Shown here in pieces: positions 42,602-54,063 of a stretch of DNA of 64,000 bases. How positions within the stretch are numbered: the first letter of the stretch is position 1; each line of letters opens with the position of its first letter. The stretch lies in assembly GCA_951640195.1 (NCBI GenBank), contig OX621174.1, forward strand, positions 744,001 to 808,000, read 5' to 3'. Position numbers and translations under genes: made by a program. The notes below the pieces were generated by a model. The model was not told where the DNA came from. It searched no databases and worked only from the letters and a program-made list of their open reading frames with translations. Source of the DNA: Porpolomopsis calyptriformis (taxonomy: Eukaryota > Basidiomycota > Agaricomycetes > Agaricales > Hygrophoraceae).

Positions 42602-45600
42602 TTAGACAGGTGAACAAGGGAAGGTAAACACCTTCCAATCCTCTGCATCAACACAGAGGTCCTTGTTATATTTGTGGGCAAGGGAGATGAAGCGGTTGAC
42701 AAGAGTCATGACATCCTTGAAACAAAATGAGTTATGAAATGTGAGAGTAGGACAAAAGTGAACATACCTTAAGGTCTTGCATCCATATGTAGTCAGCAAG
42801 ACTATCAAAGAGCAGCAAATGGTTTTCTTAGATGTATATAATGCAGGCGACCCAGTGCTCAGCAGCTGGTTGGTGTATGGGAAGAATCCACACACTTTTT
42901 TCCCAGTATGAGGTCCGCCGTACATTGCACCAGAGGTCTTCATCAGGTAGTTTGCATCGGATGCATGGGAGGTTGAAGGTGGAGAGAATTGTGTAGTCAT
43001 GAGCTGCGAAGAAATCAAGGAGGAGAGCCGCGCCTTCATTGACACACACATCATTAAACCTTGCAGTAGCTGATTTGAGAATGTCAAGATCTTAGTGACA
43101 GAGGTAAACGGTGGGTAGTCCACCTTTCCACATGAGATAATGGGGTGCATAGTGCATCGCAGTGCATGTAAACTGCTTTGGGTGAATGGCCTCTGTGAGG
43201 CCATGATCTGTTCAAAAATCCACCTACAGCAATAAGCATGATATGACTGATGTTGCAAAAATACTCACCGGCACTCCTGACAACATATTGGGTGTCTTGT
43301 CCCATCATAACTCATCATCATCATCTGTATCAGAATCAAAGACCTCTGCAACAAGGAGGTCAGAGATGGGGATGGGGGTGCAAGGGGGATCATTGTTGAC
43401 CTCTTGCTGTTCTGGTTCCACTTCCAAAACAACCAGATGTATCCAGATGAGTGGAAGATGTGGGAGAGATCCTCTGGTCAGTCTGTCTGCAACCCCTTTG
43501 GCATGGCAGATGTGTGACTGGAAATGTAAGTCAGATGCTAAAGGATTTGACTACTGAGATTTGAGGTGGAGGATCCTGATCTGGTATTGCTGAAGCAAGG
43601 CATGTAATAGGAGACAGGATGGTGTTCGAAGAGCAAGCTCAACGGCAGTCAGCTCTTGTCCAAACCAGTGACAAAGATTGTCAGCTTTCATACCTAGACA
43701 ATAGTGTTCCTCGAGACATCACTCAGCCTTGAGCATAGCATGGATACCTTCTCATACATTAAGATCCTGGAGCCAACAGGGAATGAACCCTGTTGATGGG
43801 GTTACCCAGACATCCTCCATAAAATGGGGACAGTCCTGCAGTTTGGTGAGCTCTATGGGTAACGGCTGGGGCAGAGGGATGGACAACCCTGGTCAGTAGA
43901 GGGTTTCGAGCTTCTCACAGTAACTATTGAACTTCTGGATTGCTGTCATAAGTGCCGGTTTGCATTTTGTAATGGCCCTGCATATATGCTGGTGAAGTTT
44001 GGTGCCTATGATACATCTCTATATGCATTCAAATAAAGCTGGACTTGAACTCACTGAGAGCCTCCTCACAACCTCTGACAGCTTGGTTAAGTTTATCCCA
44101 CTCAAAAAAACTACCAATCACCTGTTTCTGGATGTTAATCTTGAGATCGCGAGCCAGGAGCAGCATTTGTATAAAGTCGAACTCAATTCCATGAAGCTCT
44201 GGGAATGCTTCATGCACATTGAGTGACGAGTAGAGATTGTCCACCTTGGTCTTGAGGTGCTTATGGGTGCATTCCAGACTTGTAAGGAGGGGAACTGTTA
44301 TAAACTGGTCGCTGTCAAGATGGTTTTACTTTGGAGTGCTCTGTCCCAAGACAATGATAATGTCTCAAGTCCTAGTTATTGGGTGTCTAACGAGGAATCA
44401 GACTTAAGGTCTGAGCATGACTAACTAGGGGTTTATATACTGACTACGCTACTGCGGATGAGTCAGTGTTTACATGAGGAATACATGCAACGAGTAAAGA
44501 TAAGCATGATAGAAGACTCAGAGCATGTGAAGAGATGAAACATAATCATCAGAAATAAAAGGTGTCCTATCTAGGATAGATGAAAAAGATAAGGTCATAG
44601 TAAGTCCCATGATGAAACTGTGGGGAATCCCTGGGGAATCCCAAGCAAAGATAAGACTAATCTGACTAAGCAACAATGACTAACATAGAGAAGGAATGAA
44701 AATTTATGTCCATGACAGGAACGGTGTCTTTGCCAAGTGACCCTTTGGCTAACGTAGAGTGCGCTGCCTAGAGGGTCTTGTCGATGATATCGAGGTCACA
44801 TTGCAGAGTGAGAACTGAGTCCAGTTCCTTCTTGAGATGCACTGGAGCATCTGATGACAAGTGTGTTAGGAAATAGTAGTTAGAGATGGGAGGAGAGTGC
44901 CCACGAGCTTGCAAGGAGAGCTGGGACTCCTGCTGGAGTTCCCACTGCTCCCGCAAATCTGGGAGACTGATTCCACATGTTTCCAATGTGGTTTGAGCCT
45001 TCCCGCCTTGGCCTTGGACACCAACACACAGACGGCACCAGATCCAGTCTCCAAGATCGTCGTGCAGTTCCTGACCAATTGCATGTGCTTGTTGATCAAC
45101 AAGCCAGACCCTCTGTGACCTCTGTAATAAATACAGTTAGTCCTTGTAGAATCGCAAACTGCCCACTTACACCAGACAACCTGGTAATCCCAATAAGCTT
45201 TCGGAGCCGAGACCACAATCACTCAACCCCTTCCCCATCTGTCAATCCAAGGCCCACCTGAAGTTGTGGGTTATAGACAAGTTGACAGGCCCATTGATGA
45301 CCATATACATGTATAGCATTGGTTGCAAACATTATATGTCTGGCAACATGGTCTGGGAAGATGTTGTACTGTGTGAGGGAGATTCACATCAAACAGTGCA
45401 TAAAGCATATCACAGTCAACTCACTAAGTGGGCTGAGTGGTCAAGAATGCATCCGACATCATACAGAACTGCCACCGTTGCCTCAAGAGGTAAGAGCTTA
45501 AAGAGGTGGAGGATGAGGGCGACAGGATATTTCTGTTGCTCCCCAGGCATATCCATGTTCACAAAGAATAATGGGATGTCATGGTGGCAGATCAAGCTCA

Positions 45601-47163
45601 TGACCCCTGTATCATTGAATGGTTCCATCTTCTTTTTATTGCCAGAACTATTGGTCGCATTATGGGAGCTCTCACATTTGTCAATGGCCTCATCGGGAAC
45701 TGTTGCCTCATATGATTTCGGTGCAGACCTCTGAGCAACCACATCCACTTGCTCTTTAGGAAGGAAATATGTCAGGTCATAGAATTGTGGGCTATCCCTG
45801 GCGGTTTTGCAGTGGCGATGATGGAAGTTACCATCTGTTGCTACATGAATATCGGCACCTCTAGATGAATGTCAGGTATGGCAAGGCTGCAAGTCTGGGT
45901 CAGGGCTTACTAGTTGAGTGGCCATCCATATGTTAAGCTGCCAAAACAGGCTGGACAGTATTGCCACAAAATTCTTGAACACTCACCTGGAATCAAGCTG
46001 GTGCTAGTGCTAGAGGTGGGTGTCAGGGAGGCTGCCTCATCACTGGAGGGCTCCTGGGAGGCTTGAACTATTTTAGCCAAATTTTCTAGTGCTAGATCCA
46101 GCTTCTGTTCTACCATAACACCCAGGTTATTGTGCCATTGAATGGCATATCCAAGGCTACAGTGGAAGGGATCACATACTGGATTCCCCTGCATTGAAGT
46201 GAGTGAGTGATGCTATTACACTGAAGATGGAAGCTCAAAGATTATAATTTGGTCCAACATATGGAAGCCTCACTAGGTGTAGAAAGAATAAAGGGCTGAG
46301 GCCATAGCATGCACAGCATCGCATGATCGCTCAAATAGAGCTTAGTAGAAGTCTAGGAGATGGATCGTGACAGCGAAACATGGCTGGGATGGGGCGGTGG
46401 GAAATAATCCATTCTTGATGAGAAGTTGAGTAATACTTTGGCAATCACAGGTGGTGATAGACATGGCTGCGAAGTCTGATGGGAAAATTAGTATTTACAT
46501 CATATTTAAACTAAATCCTCATGATCATAATACAGGCAGGTTATCTCGGTAGTCTTGGGCTTGCAAAGATCACTGTCGCAAGTGCCGTAGAGGCTGGTTG
46601 GGATAGGAAGAACCTGGGCATTCGAGCGATTAAGATAGTCAAAAAAGGGGGTGAAGAGGCTTAGCAGTAAAATGGTCCAGGAGTGGTATAGCTGATGTGA
46701 AGACACATCAGGCTGTATTCGTCGTGTGGCAGTCCATCAAGGTTGCATAGGTGGTGAATTGTCTGAGGTATGGTTGTCAAGAATGGGAGGTTCATTGTCA
46801 AGCAACATTTGAACATCATCATGGTCAGGGAGATAAGTAAATGACTGTGTATTGGTGTCTGTATGAGATGGAGCTGTTGGGTGCTGTAGAGCCTGAAGCC
46901 TGGCAAGGGCTTCTTTGTATTTGAATGTCTGGTTAGGGACGGTTACACGTGAATTGGTCTTTCACTTGTCATGGGGTTTGACTGGGCTGGTGAAATGCTT
47001 CCCAAATGGACGTGAAGTTGGTTGGCAGGCGCGAGTTGGTAACATGGTCATGAAGTAAATAGATTGGGAAACCGAGAATGGTAATCCATCCTAGAAGATG
47101 CAAGGGTAATGGAGAGGCTTGAGAGAGCCTCTCTGGATGTGCAAGGATGTAAGCTAAATCCAT
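42602..47163 (-). pseudogene. KDZ transposase with Ulp1-like protease, decayed
   Basis: Read leftward. The N-terminal region (46500-46900) has a Cys-pair segment (TSLYGTCDSDLCKPKT) like the CxC domains tied to KDZ transposases. The core (45416-45748) contains DTGVMSLICHHDIPLFFVN, GEQQKYPVAL and VAVLYDVGCIL, as in KDZ RNase H-fold transposases. Next are THAIGQELHDD-type and CGISLPDLREQWELQQ blocks (44866-45120). Then comes EAFPELHGIEFDFIQMLLLA (44029-44244) and EDVWVTP (near 43810). The end (42602-43050) has PIHQPAAEHWVACI and LLLFDSLADY, matching the His and Asp region of C48/Ulp1 peptidases. Several stops (for example TAA at 42828-42830) and frame changes show it is dead. Confidence 0.72.
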
Positions 47164-47208
47164 TTTGGGAAATATATTGAAGAAGCATTATGGGGAGCCA
47201 GTATGGTA

Positions 47209-47568
47209 TGAGGGACCAAACTGGACAAAAATCAAAATTTGTCAATTTGACAAGTCTAAATTACCAAAAAAGGCAGTATCCTGCAGGATCCTGCACTCTC
47301 CTGCACTCTCCTGCAGGATCTCACACTCTCCTGCAGGATCCTTCACCTTTCCTGCAGGATCCCACAGGAGAGTGTGGGAAAGGTGCAGGAGAGTGCAGGA
47401 TCCTACACCTGCAGGAGAGTGCAGGAGAGTGCAGGAAAGGTGCAGGAGAGTGCAGGAAAGGTGAAGGATCCTGCAGGAGAGTGCAGGATCCTGCAGGATA
47501 CTGCCTTTTTTGGTAATTTAGACTTGTCAAATTGACAAATTTTGATTTTTGTCCAGTTTGGTCCCTCA
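47209..47568. mobile_element. Palindromic MITE with TA target duplication
   Basis: The ends TGAGGGACCAAACTGG and CCAGTTTGGTCCCTCA are perfect inverted copies that stay matched for roughly 95 bases. TA dinucleotides flank both sides (47207-47208 and 47569-47570). The centre is built from GCAGGAGAGTGCAGGA-type units in opposite orientation on the two arms. TA duplication suggests Tc1/mariner-type mobilisation. It codes for nothing. It lies 45 bases from the 5' end of the KDZ gene region. Confidence 0.88.
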
Positions 47569-47820
47569 TAAGCCAGACCTCTTAGGTTACTTTCCCATTA
47601 CATAAAAAACCCACCTATCAGGTGGGTAGAAGGTCTCAGAAGTGCTGCCTTAGGTGGCTCGAGCTCCTCTTCACCTTTCTTACTTCAAACGTCTTTCATC
47701 CCGTATTCTTTCCATATGCTCTTGCTCCAACCTTACATGCAGCACGGTAAGCACTTGCTAACATTTCTCGTTCTCCACTCCAATTCACGTCCAATAGAAT
47801 ATCTCTTGCGTTCCAGGACA

Positions 47821-48665
47821 ATGCCCGACGCTCTAAGACTCTCAGTGAACATTCCTAGGGTACATATCTCTCAGGTTTCCTCATCATGGTACGTCCTACA
47901 TATCCCCATTATCAGTCTCAGTGTTGACCCGGTCAAGGCATGGAGCGGCTCCATCCTCTCACATCTCATTCTCTTGATCCCACCCCCGCCTCTTTACACA
48001 ATACATCCATGGATAAACTACCTCTCCGTTCATCTTATCCTCACCGCCTTCTTCCGCGTGTTCCCGTCGGTACGTCTTTATAAAGTAAACTAACGGCTCC
48101 CTTAAGCTCCCTTCGATAGGCTCTTTCCCCGCGTATCTTTGACACCCTCCTCTTCCTCCCTGACGCCATCATCCGCACCAACACCATCACCTCCGCACTT
48201 GACCTTATCCAATCTCATCCAGACCAGCGTCTTTCCCAATCCCTCTTCCTGCGGGTCCTCATCAGCGCAATCGCCTCAGGCGGAGGCAGCGTAACAGCCG
48301 CAACCCTCGGCGTGTGGACACCCAACTGGACTTTCTCAACTCCTGTCTTCCTGCGCAAGGATGCAGGCCTGGTTTCCACGTTGGACTTGTGGGCTGGGTC
48401 GCTCGTTGGTACGCCATCGAATTGTAAAGCCGTCCAGAGATTCAATCCTTCGTTCTGGTAAGGATGTACATACCTTATTCTCGCCTCGCACCCTACCTAT
48501 CAGTCTCTCCTCCTCACCTTGTCCCTCGTGGATGCGGAACATCCCGCCCCAATTCTCGGACCACTTGGCGCCAAGGCCCTGACGGCAAGTCTCCTGGCGG
48601 CGTTGTTCGCGTGGAGGGTTACCCAGATTCACTGGGTGACAAGGAAGAAAGCGAAGAAGGATTAA
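47821..48665 (+). CDS. TRIC-like multi-pass membrane protein
   Basis: Three exons, 47821-48069, 48120-48408 and 48463-48665, give 246 codons in frame, with introns of 50 and 54 bases (GTACGT and GTACGC donors). Hydrophobic segments are spread over the whole length (WINYLSVHLILTAFF, then LFLRVLISAIASGGGSV, then YLILASHPTYQSLLLTLSLV, then ASLLAALFAWRV). The block SAIASGGGSVTAATLG with TPNWTFSTPVF matches, from memory, fungal proteins related to TRIC-type cation channels. It ends with a basic KKAKKD tail. The frame is intact. It is the first host-like gene right of the transposon region. The channel role is inference. Confidence 0.65.
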
Positions 48666-48989
48666 TCATCACGACTTTTGTTAATCATGTAGGACCTTTC
48701 ACGACAATTAGACATCTTCGTTGACTCACCCAAGTTCCATTGCGCAGTAGTAATATGATATCCCCATGCTTGTCGGGCTTTTGCTAACGATTTGGCAGCC
48801 TCGACCAGTTATGCATTCAGTTTGTCAGAGGTTCATTCTTACAGACAAAACTTGTACGGTATCAGCAACCACTAAGACACAAGAGCATATAGCCAGACAT
48901 GGTTGCAGAGTAAGAAGAACTTGGTGCTATTGCGGGAGCAGATTTAGACTTGGGAACAGGTTTGGGATTTGAGGACAACCACAGGCCAT
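48666..48989. other. No gene recognised
   Basis: About 320 bases between the membrane protein and the truncated minus-strand gene; contains only short frames. Confidence 0.4.
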
Positions 48990-49688
48990 TTACAGATTCC
49001 TGGTGGACGCAACTTGCTCTTTCCCCTTATGTGTGTTCTCTCCAGCCTTACTAAACCGATCAACATCATCCACAGCGGAAATTTGTATAATCGCGAAGCA
49101 TACCTTAATCACAACCATCAAGGAATGCAGCAAGATTTCGAATGCATTGCAGTATTGCAGGGCAGTGCGACGATAATCAGGGGCCTCACATGCCCTACGT
49201 CGAGCAGGCGGACCACAACGATTGACGACCATGGGCTGCGGGGGAAATTGACTCGAGGCAACACAGTCGCTGAGTTGTGGGGTGACAGGGACCTTGTAAA
49301 AAATGGTCGCATTCCCACCATGGTAATGCACGGGATCGTCATCATGTCGAGAGTGGCAAGACTGAGCTCCTCACGCTTTCGGTTGTTGCGCTGGAAGGTG
49401 GCAATCGCTTTCGAAATGACCTGAGGCTCGGGATAGGTCCTCTTATCTTCCTGAACGACCAAAAGGATCATAGAGTTGAGGTGAACGAGGCATACATCTG
49501 TTCGCGCCGCTCTGTGGCTATCTCCGCAAGGAATGTCGTAGCGCATGCGAAGGATTGTGCCGAGCTCATCGAAACCTGTGACTTGGAGGACGCTTCTAGC
49601 CAAATCGTCAAGGGCAGTTTCTTGTCCTGCATTTGCACGGGATGCAAGGTCTAGGTAGGCGAGAAAGCGATACGTCTCCGTTGACTGC
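48990..49688 (-). pseudogene. Fragment of a possible PD-(D/E)XK family protein, frameshifted
   Basis: On the minus strand, TETYRFLAYLDLASR, ETALDDLARSVLQVTGFDE and ARTDVCLVHLNS are followed by LLVVQEDKR and EPQVISKAIATFQRNNRKRE. This matches, from memory, an uncharacterised family common in mushrooms. The spacing D...(V)QEDK is like the catalytic Asp and Glu-x-Lys of PD-(D/E)XK nucleases; that reading is inference. Near 49318-49325 the frame changes by one base: upstream ends CITMVG, downstream resumes TIFYKVPVTPQLSDC. The N-terminal side stops abruptly at about 49688, where a DUF4419 gene begins on the other strand. Confidence 0.55.
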
Positions 49689-49690
49689 AG

Positions 49691-50745
49691 TATGCCCTCG
49701 TTATCCGTCCCGACGACGTCTGGCTCGCCATCCTCACCCAATCCAACTTCTTCGTCAACGGCAACGCAGAATCCCTCCGCTCCCAATTTGTCAATCACAC
49801 TGGAAAAATCGAGCTTGTTGTTGTACGCGTTGGAAACCACTACAACGTGGACTTTGGCGAGATGGCGGTGGCAATGACCGAGAAGATCGATGACATGACC
49901 ACAACCTCCATTCGCGATTGGATTCTTCCCAATTTCACCACGACGACCACGAACGACGTCATTACGTCCTCGGTTATCATGATGTCTACCATGCAAGAAT
50001 ACTTCACTTACAGGTTCCAGCTCTTATGCGGGATCCCACCTATCACCCTTGAGGGCGAGAAAGCCGATTGGGAGGAAATCCTGCATAGACTGGACAGATT
50101 GAAGGACTATGGGATTGAGACTCTCGCCTGGCACCACCTACTCGTTCCTGTCATTTCCAGGTTTATCAGGACGTTTGAAGACCCACGCGCGCTAGACATC
50201 ATCGACTTCTGGGAACGAATCCTTCACTACAAGAGTTGGGGAAGTGGTTCATCAGAGCTGGGCGGTTGGATCACCGCCTTTACCGCTTTCACCTCGGAAG
50301 GAAAATGGATGGGTGTGGATCTTCTCCTTCTTTTCTCATTTTTTTCTCACAAAGCTAATATGGCCGTGGTTCCCAGGATTCCCAACTTGACCATACCTCC
50401 CTATCTAGTTCCGAGTTCTTTTCAATCTACGCCCGTCAGCCCATCCAACACTCCTTAATCATTGATGGCACACCCTACCACCGCGTGGACATCGGCGAGA
50501 TCCCCCCGGGTTATGCGGAGGTTGATGTGCTCTTGGATGACAACGGATTGGAAATCCCATCCATCCTTACCGCAGGGCAAATTGGTGCAGAGATCGTAAA
50601 GAGCGAAGCGGGCGAGTACGACACCGTGAAGCCTGTTGCGGCGTGGTGGATGTTCACTAAAAGTGCGGACCGATCTCTACGCAAAGATAGCTTTTGGGTA
50701 TGTATGTTGCGGTATGTCAAAAATGTAATTGTGCAGCGAGCATAG
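49691..50745 (+). pseudogene. DUF4419 protein, 5'-truncated
   Basis: Open from 49691 with IRPDDVWLAILTQSNFFVNG, the hallmark opening of DUF4419 domains, then HTGKIELVVV. After a GTGGAT-to-CAG intron (about 50312-50379) come DGTPYHRVDIGEIPPGYAEV, DVLLDDNGLEIPS and VAAWWMFTK. A last intron leads to a TAG at 50743-50745. The family normally has about 100-150 residues before the RPDDVW block; here that part is absent and the opposite strand carries another truncated gene, so a rearrangement is likely. The function of DUF4419 is unknown. Confidence 0.7.
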
Positions 50746-51114
50746 AATGTGCTGACGCGGTTAATTCGAGTAGAACTGTCAAGACCCTAAGATTGATGTC
50801 GATAACAATGAGCGCAGTACTCATTTCCTAAAGCAATCCATTAGTCGAGATGAAGTCTTGTGGCCTTTTTTTGAAAACCTCACATGGTCGCTTATTAGGG
50901 GCTTGGACAACCAGGCACTCTGATGCCGACATGATGCACTCTACTCCATCCTCACGACAGCCCCCTTTGTACGTCCCTTGCATCTAGTCAATGCGGTGTT
51001 CGTCCTCAACAAACAATAATAATCTTGAAGGAGTCGGGAGGGAGGGAGTGTTCTGGGAATTGGTGGAGGAGGTAGAGTGCTGCACTACCCATCCGAGCGT
51101 GATAACGCCATTCA

Positions 51115-51255
51115 GGGAGCCAACCCATTCTGACACCTCAGGGGACCACCCCATTCTGATGCCTCCAGGGACCAACCTATTCTGATGCCTCAAGGGACCA
51201 ACCTGTTCTGACGCCTCAGGGGGCCCAACCCATCCTGTGCCACTCAGGAGCCACC
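51115..51255. repeat. Minisatellite, about five 26-base units
   Basis: Degenerate units of the type GGGACCAACCTATTCTGATG plus CCTCA. Lies between the DUF4419 fragment and the promoter of the secreted-protein gene. Confidence 0.8.
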
Positions 51256-51300
51256 TCGTGCTAATTATTCAATGGGAACCTTGATCAAAAATGACATTTG

Positions 51301-51426
51301 AGTTGCAAAGGTATAAAATACTCGACATTGGCTCACATCGTCCCACTAAGTGCCGGCCACTCCTCACCACAGAAAGCAGGTCTTTTTGAATACCTCCCTC
51401 ACTGTCAGCTGCAACACTGAACCATC
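51301..51426 (+). promoter_or_regulatory. TATA promoter and 5' leader shared with the gene at 57125
   Basis: CAAAGGTATAAAA at 51307-51319, then a leader of about 107 bases that is largely the same as 57019-57124, including CTCACGACAGAAAGCAGGTC-like sequence. TATA-to-ATG distance is nearly equal in both. Confidence 0.75.
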
Positions 51427-52460
51427 ATGCGTTTCCCAATGATCGCTATTTTCGCCTTGCTCCTTTATGTGCCTGTCAGAGGTGTCGATCCCCCACCCAA
51501 AACATCGCTACAACTTATTTTGCATGGAATCCCGAACAAGTTCACGGACGAGGAGATCAGTAGAGCTATTGTACATCTTTAACTTGCACTCTTTGTCTTG
51601 ATAATTTATATCCTTCAACAGGAGCGTGTATGTACCGAGAAGAATTTCCAAGATTATAGGAACTTTAAAACTTGCAAAATGGAATCAAGGACAAACTACA
51701 ACAACCATTGGTCCTCTGTGGAACCTGCCGCTGTATGCCCAACTTTAGTTTCCTTAAACTCCACGATTTACACCCTTCGACAGATACTGGCATGTAATCA
51801 AGAAGAAGGTCTGGACATAATTTGCCTGAAAGGCAAACTTATTACATTTCTGCACGCGTTTTCTTTTGCACATCTGGAACTCCCAGTGAACGAGGCTCCC
51901 CACCCAGGCTCCAGTTCCCACCAATATGCTCTCCACCCAGGCTCCAGTTTCCCCCCACACCCTCCTTACCCAGGCTCCCATTTCCCCCAACACGTTCCCT
52001 ACCCAGGCCCTCCCCATCGAGGCTCCAGTTTCCCCCCACCCGCTCCCCACCCAGGCCCCAGTTCCCACCAAGACAGCGACCCAAGTGAACTCACGGAGGA
52101 GAATATCACACGAGCTATTGTGCATCTTTAACTTGCAATCTTTGGGGCTTGATGATTCATATCCTTCAACAGATGCGTATATGTACCGGGAAATACAGAG
52201 CAGTCGATAGAATCCAGGCTTGCAATTCCCAAATGAGGCTGTACTTGGCGCAATGGTCCTCCGAAGGACTCCCTTCCGCTGTACGTCCAACCTTAGTTTC
52301 CTTAAGCTCCATGATTTATGTCCTTCAACAGAGAGAGGAATGTAGTGGAAGACCTTCAGTTCAGGAGATAAACAGTTGCCTAGAAGCCCATCTTGTTCAA
52401 TATTTGGAAAATCTTCATGCTGATCATCTTCCCAGGAAGCGAAAGGGGAAGACATTATGA
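51427..52460 (+). CDS. Secreted protein with a duplicated Cys-containing exon
   Basis: Exons 51427-51570, 51622-52119 and 52173-52460 join in phase 0 to 309 residues plus stop. Residues 1-20 form a signal peptide (MRFPMIAIFALLLYVPVRG). Exons 2 and 3 encode related modules: RVCTEKNFQDYRNFKTC with PTLVSLNSTIYTLRQILAC, and RICTGKYRAVDRIQAC with PTLVSLSSMIYVLQQREEC. Between them lies a Pro/His/Gly/Ser-rich linker with HPGSS/YPGS repeats. Exons 1 and 2 both end in a Glu-Glu-(I/N)-(S/T)-R-A-I type segment, and both introns begin GTxCATCTTTAACTTGCA and end CAACAG, so exon and intron were duplicated together. No known domain; probably extracellular. The frame is clean. Confidence 0.75.
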
Positions 52461-52507
52461 GCAGCTCTGTAGCATACTCCTACTCGTGATCCTGTAGCAC
52501 GAAAACA

Positions 52508-53329
52508 ATGACATTGGCATTGATAGCTTCTCTCACCATGTTCAGGTACTGTACACGCGAGACATCAGCCAAAAGTCAATGCAAGATGTCATCAGTCCCT
52601 CTGTTGTACACTATCACATCACCCATCATCTCATGCTGCTCCCAACACCGCTGTTCCAAACTCGCCTGGTCCTTGGAACTAGTAACATCTCGCCTGTTGC
52701 ATCAACTCCACCACCAAGAGGAAGTGATATTATCGCAGCTCTCTTAAGCTGGGTTATGGTGCAGATGAAATGAATCGGCCTTTCAGTTTCCGTGTAGGTC
52801 ATTATATTGTGACGATCGATAAACGCTCGTTTCACTTTCAGCACTATCTAGAAGCGGCAGAAAATATCAGCCCAGGAAAAAAAAGGCTCTCCAACGCTCT
52901 CTCAGACGTACCCAAGGTGAACGCGGAGGCCCTGGACACGGCAAACGAAGCTGCAACTGGCCAGGATGGATATGGAGCAGATAAAGATGATATTTGGAAA
53001 AGTGGGGTTTTGTCATTGGCGACGGATGGTCAAGCCATCAGAGCGAGTTGGTTGGCTATCGTTACTGGGCAAGGGGGCAAGAACATTGAGGCACTGTGCC
53101 TCCCGACCACTGAAAGCATATCAGCATTGATACATGTTAGATGCTTGATAAGAAATTCATGGATTCCAAAGTGCTATCAGGCCCGATCGAAGATGAGTGG
53201 ACGCAACTTTATGAGCGAGATAAATACCAGTCCATCCTAATATTGCTATACGAACAAGTAATGCTGATCTCAGGATTACAAAAAGAAAGAAAGAAAAAAC
53301 CACGCACACAGTCAGTAGCTAGCCATTAA
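52508..53329 (+). CDS. Hypothetical coding region, frame uncertain
   Basis: Two overlapping open stretches: 52579-52773 (MQDVISPSVVHYHITHH) and 52770-53240 (MNRPFSFRVGHYIVTIDK). The second has SNALSDVPKVNAEALDTANE and looks protein-like. They could be one gene with a frameshift near 52765 or two pieces with an unseen intron. No family recognised. Confidence 0.25.
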
Positions 53330-54063
53330 AAGTCCAATGTCCAATGTAAAGGACGATAATGGCAGTGAGCCACCAGAGGCGGAACAGTGCCACACATCCT
53401 TCCTCTTACGTGACTGTCTTTACACAGTCAACAAGTCTGGTGCATGGCACCTGTCGGAAGCTAGCATGAAACAAACAAACTTTAACACCATTCCAAAGCC
53501 TAGATGTGGCAGAGGACCCACTTACGCAACAACATCATCGTGTCCCGAATACTCAGGAAGCTCAGAATCTGCACTGGGACCCTGCTGATCCTCAACCGGC
53601 GTGGCTCAATAGTATACTGGGATTCAGAAAGATGCAATTGATGTTTACAGCACGCAACAGTGGTGGTTTACCCTGTCATGCCTTGGGTATCAGCAAGGGT
53701 AAAATCGCATCAACCCTTTGAGATGTCCCTGATCTTGCGAGCCATGGTGTTTGATACGACGATATCGCTTTCAGCAGATTCTATGATCCTATCTAGAAGC
53801 AGATCCACATTTCAAAAAAAACGGATCAGAAGATTGAACCGCACCTAAGATCCTTCCTTGACTAATGATTTCTGAATCAAAAATAACAAGCAGCAGGGCA
53901 TGTCGTTGGGTGATCTCATTGCTTATTGACAACACTGTAACTGGCAATTTAGGTAGGTATTTTCATGCCATTTGGTGGACCCCTACAACAACCAATTGAC
54001 GTGAATAGACAATCGTTGTAAAGCACATAACCCTCTTACCATGAAATATATGCCAAGACGCTC
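53330..54063. other. No gene recognised
   Basis: About 730 bases with only short frames in several phases. Confidence 0.4.

Noticed and set aside
47165..47569. ORFs on both strands encoding the same protein start (MRDQTGQKSKFVN)
   Set aside because: They arise because the MITE is a palindrome; not genes.
49633..49893. Plus-strand ORFs in other phases over the DUF4419 start
   Set aside because: Out of phase with the RPDDVW block; shadows.
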